This document shows, in pieces, positions 1 to 5,483 of a DNA stretch of 8,510 bases. The stretch comes from Methanomicrobia archaeon (GTDB lineage Archaea; Halobacteriota; Syntropharchaeia; Alkanophagales; Methanospirareceae). A program made the position numbers and the translations under genes. Every line of letters begins with the position of its first letter. Positions within the stretch are counted from its first letter, which is position 1. The notes under the pieces are model-generated. The model searched no databases. It saw only the letters and a list, made by a program, of their open reading frames with translations, and was not told where the DNA came from. Location of the stretch: assembly GCA_016928455.1 (NCBI GenBank), contig JAFGKP010000004.1, positions 1 through 8,510 of the forward strand. Direction: 5' to 3'.

Positions 1-1
1 A

Positions 2-412
2 GCGCATGCCTACGCCTGCATCACCGGGCAGTACCAGCCGCTGACGCGCTGGGAACGGAACCAGGACGGCGATCTGGTAGGCATGATTGAACTTCCGTTG
101 GCGGTCGGGCTCGTTGGCGGTGCTACAGCGACACACCCCACCGCGAAAGTAAACGTGAAGATCCTCGGTGTCCGAACGGCGAACGAGCTGGCCGAGGTTA
201 TTGCCGCGGTCGGCCTCGCGCAGAACTTTGCCGCGCTGCGCGCACTGGCGACTGAAGGCATTCAGCGCGGGCACATGTCGCTCCATGCACGGAATGTCGC
301 TATCGCTGCGGGTGCACAAGGCGACCAGATAGACAGAGTTGTGGAGATACTGGTGAAGGAGAAGCAGGTGCGCATTGATCGTGCGAAAGACGTGCTGGAG
401 ACGCTGAGATAA
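2..412 (+). CDS. hmgA: Class II HMG-CoA reductase, C-terminal part (5' end outside window)
   Basis: This enzyme reduces 3-hydroxy-3-methylglutaryl-CoA to mevalonate with NAD(P)H, the committed step towards archaeal isoprenoid lipids, in the cytosol. The reading frame is open from base 2, so only the last 136 residues are present. The visible protein carries the class II signatures: ELPLAVG followed by VGGAT and HPTAK, the AVGLAQNFAALRALATEGI segment, then RGHMSLHARN. The catalytic histidine is the one in RGHM (codon 272-274), matching His381 of the Pseudomonas mevalonii enzyme. Class I enzymes have SHM-hNRS and a very different approach to it, so this is class II. The C-terminal helical tail ends at a TAA. 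The gene converges on nnr with 38 bases between the two stops. Product certain; class assignment strong; cofactor preference (NADH or NADPH) not readable from this fragment. Confidence 0.95.
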   Translation, partial: AHAYACITGQYQPLTRWERNQDGDLVGMIELPLAVGLVGGATATHPTAKVNVKILGVRTANELAEVIAAVGLAQNFAALRALATEGIQRGHMSLHARNVAIAAGAQGDQIDRVVEILVKEKQVRIDRAKDVLETLR

Positions 413-450
413 GTTCTTCTGTCTCGCTTCTGGCTCGGTCTTACCCGCAA

Positions 451-1983
451 CTAGGTGAATTGCTTCGTAACAATCGGGATCGCTTCAAGCACGTCAGTCG
501 CAAGCAAACTATACCCTTTCGCCGCAAATGCGAGATCGCCTGCAGTACCGTTCACGAACGCAGCAGCAGTCGCCGCTTTGAACGGATCGTTAGTCACGGC
601 AAAGAAGGTCGCGGCCAGTCCTGCCAGGACGTCGCCCGTGCCGCCAACAGTCATGCCCGCGTTTCCCGTTCGGTTGAGCTTCACGCGAGCACCATCTGAT
701 ACGATATCCACAGGGCCCTTCATGAGCGTGACCACGTTGTTCCGCCCTGAGAACGCTGTTACAAAATCCATTCGCGCTTCCAGCTCCTCTTCTGGCGGTA
801 CTGCTTGCGTGTGAACAGTCATCTTCGCGAACTCACCCGCATGAGGGGTGACAATGATCCGCTTATCCTCTGCTGTGTTGGGCAGCGTGAGGCCGTAAAA
901 GCCATCCGCATCGACGACCAGTTTTTTAGTTGCCTCATGCTCGATGATCTGTTGCACAGCCGTCTTTGTCTCCGCTGCTGCGCCCAGACCCATACCGATT
1001 GCAACAATATCATGTTTCTTCACCAGATTCACCACCGGGAGAACGTCCTCCTCCACCAGTACATCAGCAGAAAGGGGATATACGATCAGATTCGGTGAGA
1101 ATGAGGCGATAATACCAGAGACGCTCCGTGGTGCTGCTACCGTTACCCAGTCGGCGCCGGCACGGAGCGCAGCCAGTGCGGCCAGTGACGGCGCGCCCGA
1201 GAACGGCCCACCACCCACAATGAGCACGCGACCATTATCTCCTTTATGGCTGTGTGAGCTTCGCTTCAGCAGCAAACGCACATCGCCGGGGCCCGCTAAC
1301 CGCTCGAAGCTTGCGGGGATGCCGATATCTGCCACGGCCAGCTCACCGATGTACGGTTCGGCACGCGTTTCGAGCAACCCGGTCTTCGCCCGGTGGAAGG
1401 TCACGGTAAGATCGGCCGTAACCGCAGTGCCCGCTTCGCCCGTTGTGGGATCGAGCCCAGAAGGAACGTCAACAGCAACGACAAATGCTCGCGGCCGTGC
1501 AGTATTGATCAGCTCGATCGCTGTCGCTTCCGGCTCGCGGATCGCACCTTTGATACCGGTCCCGAAGATCGCATCAACGAGCACTGCCGAGTCAAGCACT
1601 TCCGCGGCAGCGGCTTGTAACTGTGCCGAATCAGTGATTTCCACGGTCTTTACGCTGCTTTCACGCAGTATGCGCCAGTTACGTCGCGCCTCCTCGGTCC
1701 GTAGATCCTGCGCACGACCGAGCAGGAGCACCGTAACGGCAAACCCGTGGAGCTGTCGCGCGGCCACGAAGGCGTCACCACCGTTGTTGCCCTTACCAGC
1801 GAGCATGGTCACCTTTACCGCTCCACCCGCGCTGTTTTTACCGCTCATAAATCGTTTCCGAATCTCAGCGGCGAGCTGTGCGCCGGCATTCTCCATCAGC
1901 TGTAACGGGACGAGCCCGAAGTAACCACAATTCTCGTCTAGCGCAGCCATCTCTTCGGCTGTTATCGCTTCTGTAGCTTTCAT
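451..1983 (-). CDS. nnr: Bifunctional NAD(P)H-hydrate repair enzyme (epimerase + ADP-dependent dehydratase)
   Basis: This is a metabolite-repair enzyme of 510 residues. The N-terminal YjeF_N domain (about 1-225) epimerises R/S-NAD(P)HX, and the C-terminal ribokinase-like domain (about 235-510) dehydrates S-NAD(P)HX back to NAD(P)H using ADP. Seen in the N domain: GKGNNGGD at 63-70 (phosphate/NADPX loop), VDAIFGTG at 136-142 with the presumed catalytic Asp137, and VDVPSGLD at 171-178. Seen in the C domain: HKGDNGRVLIVGG (246-258), VDADGFYGL (357-365), TPHAGEF (379-385), and NAGMTVGGTGDVLAG (441-455) with catalytic Asp451. Length and domain order are those of the fused enzyme. The usual Gly after GNNGGD is Ala71. 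The ATG start has an AGGT Shine-Dalgarno-like element (1992-1995) eight bases upstream. Its own TATA-like box lies in the 87-base gap after thrC, so independent transcription is likely, with possible read-through from thrC. Confidence 0.96.
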   Translation of the reverse strand: MKATEAITAEEMAALDENCGYFGLVPLQLMENAGAQLAAEIRKRFMSGKNSAGGAVKVTMLAGKGNNGGDAFVAARQLHGFAVTVLLLGRAQDLRTEEARRNWRILRESSVKTVEITDSAQLQAAAAEVLDSAVLVDAIFGTGIKGAIREPEATAIELINTARPRAFVVAVDVPSGLDPTTGEAGTAVTADLTVTFHRAKTGLLETRAEPYIGELAVADIGIPASFERLAGPGDVRLLLKRSSHSHKGDNGRVLIVGGGPFSGAPSLAALAALRAGADWVTVAAPRSVSGIIASFSPNLIVYPLSADVLVEEDVLPVVNLVKKHDIVAIGMGLGAAAETKTAVQQIIEHEATKKLVVDADGFYGLTLPNTAEDKRIIVTPHAGEFAKMTVHTQAVPPEEELEARMDFVTAFSGRNNVVTLMKGPVDIVSDGARVKLNRTGNAGMTVGGTGDVLAGLAATFFAVTNDPFKAATAAAFVNGTAGDLAFAAKGYSLLATDVLEAIPIVTKQFT

Positions 1984-2048
1984 GGCGTACTACCTTTTCT
2001 AATCACGCACAGTAACGTTAGGTTAGGTAAAGAACGAGAAGTAAGTAT

Positions 2049-2056
2049 CTATTATA
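2049..2056 (-). promoter_or_regulatory. Putative TATA box of nnr
   Basis: Read on the minus strand this is TATAATAG, the only AT-rich box-like stretch in the 87 bases between thrC and nnr. Archaeal transcription usually starts about 25 bases downstream, which would put the start near 2026 and leave a leader of roughly 40 bases containing the AGGT ribosome-binding element. The position fits, but the sequence is not a strong consensus and no clear BRE is seen. Confidence 0.4.
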
Positions 2057-2070
2057 GCCTTACTACATCA

Positions 2071-3285
2071 TCATTTCATCAATTCCCGGAGCGCCGCAAC
2101 GTCCGCTTCCACCTCTTTCGGCGCCTCACAGATCTCGATCACGCGTTCGGGATCTTTCAGGAGGTGTCCGGTGGTGATGCAGACGATCCGCTCATCAGGT
2201 TGGATTTCGCCCTGCTCGACCAGCTTTTTCAGGCCAGCAAGTGAGGCTGCACTCGCGGGCTCGACGCCGATGCCCTCCATGCGCGCGAGTTCGAGCTGCG
2301 CGTGCGTTATCTCATCGTCAGTTACCGATTCTGATAATCCGCCCGTGCTCCGAATTGCGTGCAGCGCTTTTTCCGCGTTTACCGGGTTGCCGATCCGTAT
2401 TGCAGAAGCGATGGTCTCCGGTTTGGGTTCTGGTGTGATCTCCGGTGCGCCCGTTTTAAAAGCGTTGACGATCGGTTTCGCGCCCACCGCCTGGATGCCG
2501 GTCATCATGGGTATAGTATCAGTGATCCCCAGCGTCTTCAGTTCCTGGAAGCCTTTGAAGATCGCACTGATATTGCCTGCGTTCCCAACGGGCAGAATGA
2601 GCCGATCGGGCGCCTGCCAGCCGAGCTTCTCCGCAGCCTCAAAAGCGATCGTCTTCTGGCCCTCGAGGCGATACGGGTTCACGGAATTGAGGAGATAGAG
2701 CGACTCCTCTTCGCAGAGCACGCGAACTACCCTGAGCGCGTCGTCAAAATTACCGAGCAGCGAGAAGACCTGCGCGCCATGCATCATCGCCTGCGCCACC
2801 TTACCCAGTGCGACCTTGCCCTTGGGCAGCAGCACATAACAGGGAATGCCGGCTTTCGCCGCGAAGATCGCCAGTGACGCGGACGTATTGCCCGTGGATG
2901 CGCAAGCGACGCCCTTCACGCCCAGCTCTACGGCCTTCGTTACCCCTACAGTCATGCCACGATCCTTGAACGAGCCCGACGGGTTCAGGCCCTCGTGCTT
3001 CACCCACAGATCCCGCAGGCCAAGGGCTTCTCCGAGCCGATCGCAGCGATACAGCGGTGTGTTACCCTCCTGTATCGTCACCGGTACTGTTTCCGCGCCG
3101 AACGGTAACAACGCACGATATTTCCACACGCCTTCGCCTGGCGCTTTAACGATCTTATCCGAATCCACGTGAGCGTAATCGTACTTAATGTCCAGCAAGC
3201 CGCCACACGCACGGCACGTGTAAACGATCTCATCCTTCGCGTAACGCGCACCGCAGCGTATGCATTCGACGTCGTAGTCTCTCAT
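2071..3285 (-). CDS. thrC: Threonine synthase (PLP-dependent)
   Basis: This enzyme converts O-phosphohomoserine to threonine and phosphate in the cytosol. From the ATG at 3285 it is 404 residues, close to other archaeal threonine synthases. An N-terminal zinc ribbon is visible as two CxxC pairs (Cys8/Cys11 and Cys24/Cys27). The fold-type II PLP core shows NPSGSFKDRGM with the Schiff-base lysine at residue 107, STGNTSAS (130-137) for the phosphate and substrate loop, and LPVGNAGN (about 231-238), the glycine/asparagine loop that holds the PLP phosphate. The frame is open back to a TTG at 3357, giving 24 more residues. I prefer 3285 because the protein then begins just before the zinc ribbon as in relatives, and because a TATA-like box lies inside the would-be extension. 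Cysteine desulfurase-type or cysteate synthase functions exist in this fold, so cysteate synthase is the main alternative; zinc ribbon and length favour threonine synthase. Confidence 0.92.
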   Translation of the reverse strand: MRDYDVECIRCGARYAKDEIVYTCRACGGLLDIKYDYAHVDSDKIVKAPGEGVWKYRALLPFGAETVPVTIQEGNTPLYRCDRLGEALGLRDLWVKHEGLNPSGSFKDRGMTVGVTKAVELGVKGVACASTGNTSASLAIFAAKAGIPCYVLLPKGKVALGKVAQAMMHGAQVFSLLGNFDDALRVVRVLCEEESLYLLNSVNPYRLEGQKTIAFEAAEKLGWQAPDRLILPVGNAGNISAIFKGFQELKTLGITDTIPMMTGIQAVGAKPIVNAFKTGAPEITPEPKPETIASAIRIGNPVNAEKALHAIRSTGGLSESVTDDEITHAQLELARMEGIGVEPASAASLAGLKKLVEQGEIQPDERIVCITTGHLLKDPERVIEICEAPKEVEADVAALRELMK

Positions 3286-3320
3286 AATTCGCTTCCCGTA
3301 ATTGTAAGTAGTACAGTGAG

Positions 3321-3330
3321 CATAAAAAAC
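3321..3330 (-). promoter_or_regulatory. Putative TATA box of thrC
   Basis: On the minus strand this reads GTTTTTTATG. It lies about 40 bases upstream of the ATG at 3285, so a transcript starting about 26 bases downstream would have a leader of around 14 bases carrying a weak GGGAAG ribosome-binding element. It would place the transcription start downstream of the alternative TTG codon at 3357, which is why the shorter thrC is annotated. No other strong box is seen in the 147 bases between the HAD gene stop and thrC. Confidence 0.42.
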
Positions 3331-3432
3331 GCGAAATGGGTCTGCGTTCTTGGCCAAATTACTCTTCGTGCGATATCCTGCCTCACTGCAGGAAGGAAAT
3401 AGTGCAGAGATGGAGTGGATTTCTATCGCAGG

Positions 3433-4116
3433 TTATTGCGCGGGATCGTCGAGCAGCCCGTATAAGTCGCCAATAATGAATTTAGCGTCCTTTTGCGCGG
3501 TTTCCGCGTTTTCTCTTTGCTCGCGATCGAGGTAATACGCGGTAATACCGATCTTGCGTGGATTGAGGAAATCGAAGACCCAGTGGTCGCCGACATGAAC
3601 AACCCGCTGCGGCGGGATGTCCAGGATCGCGCAGACACGGGCAAAGAATCCGTTGGTCTTCTTCACCTGCCCGAAATCGGAGGTTGCGGAGAAGATATGG
3701 GTGAAGAACTTCTTGAGCGGCTTGATCTGGAAATCAATGAACTCGTGCGTGGCATTTGAGCTGACAATCAGGTCGTAGCCCGCGTCGCGCAGCGCAGTCA
3801 AGACGGGCTCCACATCGTCGTAGATCTTGATCAGATCCTGGTATTTGGTAAAGAGCTCCTGGTACGAAATATCGAGGTCGAACTTCTGCAGCCAGTAACT
3901 GATGGTATACCACTCGATACGATGCTCACCGACCTGGTCATACTCGCTCGTCACGTAGCTTACCGCCTGCTCGAAAGGTAAACCGTTTTTTTCCGCGTAT
4001 AATCGGGGTATGCCGTCGAGCCAGAAACTGTCAACGAATCCTGGGGTTACCAGCGTGCCGTCAACGTCAAATGAGACTACCTTTATCGCTTCTTGCGTCT
4101 TGGTTGCTCGTAACAT
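3433..4116 (-). CDS. HAD-superfamily hydrolase (subfamily IA-like phosphatase), substrate unknown
   Basis: This 227-residue soluble protein has all four HAD motifs: motif I DVDGT with nucleophile Asp17 and acid/base Asp19; motif II at Ser120 in IVSSN; a motif III lysine at 152 or 153; motif IV GDHWVFD with Asp177 and Asp182. The long helical insert between motif I and motif II (about residues 25-105) is a C1-type cap, as in phosphoglycolate phosphatase and haloacid dehalogenase relatives. It therefore probably removes phosphate from a small metabolite; the substrate cannot be read from sequence. The ATG is preceded by an AAGGA element (4120-4124). It follows the class V aminotransferase in the same direction with 103 bases between them and no TATA box seen, which suggests co-transcription. 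A phosphoserine or phosphoglycolate phosphatase role is conceivable from context, but the canonical SerB signature (DFDST) is absent. Confidence 0.88.
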   Translation of the reverse strand: MLRATKTQEAIKVVSFDVDGTLVTPGFVDSFWLDGIPRLYAEKNGLPFEQAVSYVTSEYDQVGEHRIEWYTISYWLQKFDLDISYQELFTKYQDLIKIYDDVEPVLTALRDAGYDLIVSSNATHEFIDFQIKPLKKFFTHIFSATSDFGQVKKTNGFFARVCAILDIPPQRVVHVGDHWVFDFLNPRKIGITAYYLDREQRENAETAQKDAKFIIGDLYGLLDDPAQ

Positions 4117-4149
4117 CGTTCCTTCTATGCGGCTCCGCGCTGCTCCAAC

Positions 4150-4210
4150 CAGTTACTCGCTCTCACACCGTAAACTTGCTGCGCTGAGGTCGTGGGTTCG
4201 CGAGTAACTG
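4150..4210. repeat. Long inverted repeat / hairpin between aminotransferase and HAD genes
   Basis: CAGTTACTCGC at 4150-4160 is matched by its exact reverse complement GCGAGTAACTG at 4200-4210. Inside it, after a small internal loop, CTCAC (4162-4166) can pair with GTGGG (4192-4196, one G-U on the plus strand), and ACC (4167-4169) with GGT (4188-4190), leaving an apical loop of about 18 bases. On the minus strand the hairpin begins 9 bases past the aminotransferase stop and ends 33 bases before the HAD ATG. No T-run follows it on either strand, so it is not a classical intrinsic terminator. Possible roles are an mRNA processing or stability element, a translational leader for the HAD gene, or a small structured RNA; none is shown. 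Confidence 0.7.
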
Positions 4211-4219
4211 CAGCATCAA

Positions 4220-5395
4220 TCAGGTTAATATCTCTCGTGCCGCCGCCACGCCGTTACCCTTCCGCGTAATAGCCTTCTTCTCGTATAAGACTTCCTCAAG
4301 TACCTCCAGCGTCTTGAGAATGTCCGCGCTCGTGATGTTGCCCATGGAAGCGATCCTGAAGATCTTACCCTTCAAATCGCCCTGGCCACCTGCAACGACA
4401 ACGCCTCTTTTACGCATGCCCGGCCGCAGCTCGCTATCGGAAATGCCCTTATCCACCGGCATATTCACCGCGGTCACCGTGTTGGAGTACTGGCTTACCT
4501 CGTTGAGTTTCGGGAACATGGTCAGACCGTTCTCCGTAATAGCCGCGCGAACCGCTTTTGACATGGTTCGGTGTCGCGCGATCCGATTCGGCATACCCTC
4601 CTCCGCAATGATCTTTAAAGCTTCATGGAGTGCATAGAAGAGCGGTAACGCGGGGGTGTACGGTGTCTGATCCTTATCCATGCTCTTCTTATGGGACACG
4701 AGATCCTGATAGTACGGCCGGCTGGGGTTTGCCCGTATCTGCTCCCAGGCCTGCTCGCTGACCGAGAGTGCAGCCAAACCGGGCGGTACGCCCAGGCATT
4801 TCTGCGAGCCCACTATCGCGATATCCGCACCGAATTCATCAACCGGAACCTCGTCGCCACCGATGGAGGTTATACAATCAAGGACAAAGAGCGCACCATA
4901 CTGCTTCGCGAGCTTGCCTACCGCTCGTGCGGGATTGAGTATGCCGACCGAGGTCTCATTATGCACCATGGTCACGATCCCGGCGTTGGGCGTGCTCTCC
5001 AATGCTGCCTTGATTCGCTCCAGCTCGATCCCCGTGCCCCATTCGAAGTGCAGCGGCGTAACCGCCTGGGGGCCGCCATAGCGCTCTGCGATCTCAGTAA
5101 AGCGCTCGCCAAATTTGCCGTTCGCTACGGTAACGACCGTCAGCTCCGGCGCTCTCGCGCCCATCGCACGCGTGAGCAGATTACCCACCGCCGCTTCCAT
5201 AGCGCAGGTACCTGATCCACTGAGCACAAAAAGGTCGTTCTTGGTCTGAAAAACGTTCTTAAGCCCTTCAACGCTCTCGCGAAGGATCTGTGCGAATTCG
5301 TCGCCACGATGGAAGATCATCGGTCGTGCCATCGTCTCACGAATACGCGGTATTACCGGAACGGGTCCAGGTATCATCAATAACTCTTCTTCCAT
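4220..5395 (-). CDS. Class V aminotransferase (MJ0959-like serine/phosphoserine/aspartate type)
   Basis: This 391-residue PLP enzyme has fold type I, in the alanine-glyoxylate/serine-pyruvate aminotransferase group. It begins MEEELLMIPGPVPV, the typical start of the methanogen family. Seen: SGSGT (59-63) binding the PLP phosphate, HNETS (145-149), Asp173 in VLDCITS contacting the pyridine nitrogen, GSQKCLG with the Schiff-base Lys199, and FRIASMG with Arg347 for the substrate carboxylate. The C-terminal tail GVAAAREIL also matches the family. The Methanocaldococcus member MJ0959 is described as a broad-specificity transaminase able to act in phosphoserine formation, so serine or aspartate metabolism is the likely role, but substrate choice is not fixed by motifs. 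An alternative start at Met7 would remove conserved residues. It heads the minus-strand operon with the HAD gene and diverges from cdc48. Confidence 0.9.
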   Translation of the reverse strand: MEEELLMIPGPVPVIPRIRETMARPMIFHRGDEFAQILRESVEGLKNVFQTKNDLFVLSGSGTCAMEAAVGNLLTRAMGARAPELTVVTVANGKFGERFTEIAERYGGPQAVTPLHFEWGTGIELERIKAALESTPNAGIVTMVHNETSVGILNPARAVGKLAKQYGALFVLDCITSIGGDEVPVDEFGADIAIVGSQKCLGVPPGLAALSVSEQAWEQIRANPSRPYYQDLVSHKKSMDKDQTPYTPALPLFYALHEALKIIAEEGMPNRIARHRTMSKAVRAAITENGLTMFPKLNEVSQYSNTVTAVNMPVDKGISDSELRPGMRKRGVVVAGGQGDLKGKIFRIASMGNITSADILKTLEVLEEVLYEKKAITRKGNGVAAAREILT

Positions 5396-5448
5396 TTTAC
5401 TCGCACTCTCGCATTCTTTCTTAACGAACAGGACGTTCAGATTGTAGA

Positions 5449-5459
5449 TTTATTTTATA
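5449..5459. promoter_or_regulatory. AT-rich divergent promoter element (TATA-like on both strands)
   Basis: TTTATTTTATA on the plus strand and TATAAAATAAA on the minus strand sit in the middle of the 88 bases between cdc48 and the aminotransferase gene. For cdc48, a start about 26 bases downstream falls at roughly 5480, giving an almost leaderless message. For the aminotransferase gene it would give a leader of around 30-35 bases. A second box, GATATAAAAC at 5467-5476, could serve the minus strand but is too near the cdc48 ATG for plus-strand use. Which box serves which gene is inference. Confidence 0.45.
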
Positions 5460-5477
5460 CAGTAAAGATATAAAACT

Positions 5478-5483
5478 AGGTGA
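5478..5483 (+). promoter_or_regulatory. Shine-Dalgarno element AGGTGA at the cdc48 start
   Basis: AGGTGA is a good match to the archaeal 16S 3' end but abuts the first ATG (5484) with no spacer. The second ATG (5487) has a 3-base spacer. This slightly favours initiation at 5487, which would remove only one methionine, if the message carries this element at all. Confidence 0.4.

Noticed and set aside
413..450. Bidirectional terminator between the convergent hmgA and nnr genes
   Set aside because: The 38-base gap is pyrimidine-rich on the plus strand but has no T-run of five or more and no hairpin, so a specific terminator cannot be called.
944..1924. Open frame of 326 codons on the plus strand opposite nnr
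   Set aside because: It is fully antisense to a clear nnr gene with all catalytic motifs; its translation is Ser/Ala/Arg-rich low-complexity with no recognisable domain, as expected of a complementary-strand shadow.
2017..2028. Short tandem repeat GTTAGGTTAGGT in the nnr leader
   Set aside because: Just over two copies of a 5-base unit; too short to distinguish from chance and with no known operator it matches.
2171..2698. Open frame of 175 codons on the plus strand opposite thrC
   Set aside because: Antisense shadow of thrC without a ribosome-binding site or recognisable protein features.
3376..3393. Small hairpin TCCTGC / GCAGGA downstream of the HAD gene as a terminator
   Set aside because: The stem is only 6 bp and no T-run follows on the minus strand; such stems occur by chance in a 147-base gap.
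4143..4215. Possible complete tRNA gene
   Set aside because: Only a T-arm-like half is present; there is no D-arm with A-box consensus, no anticodon stem pairs, and the 3' T-stem is missing, so the hairpin description fits better.
5423..5437. Small inverted repeat AACG...CGTT upstream of the aminotransferase gene as an operator
   Set aside because: Only four base pairs per arm; not supportable as a binding site without comparative data.
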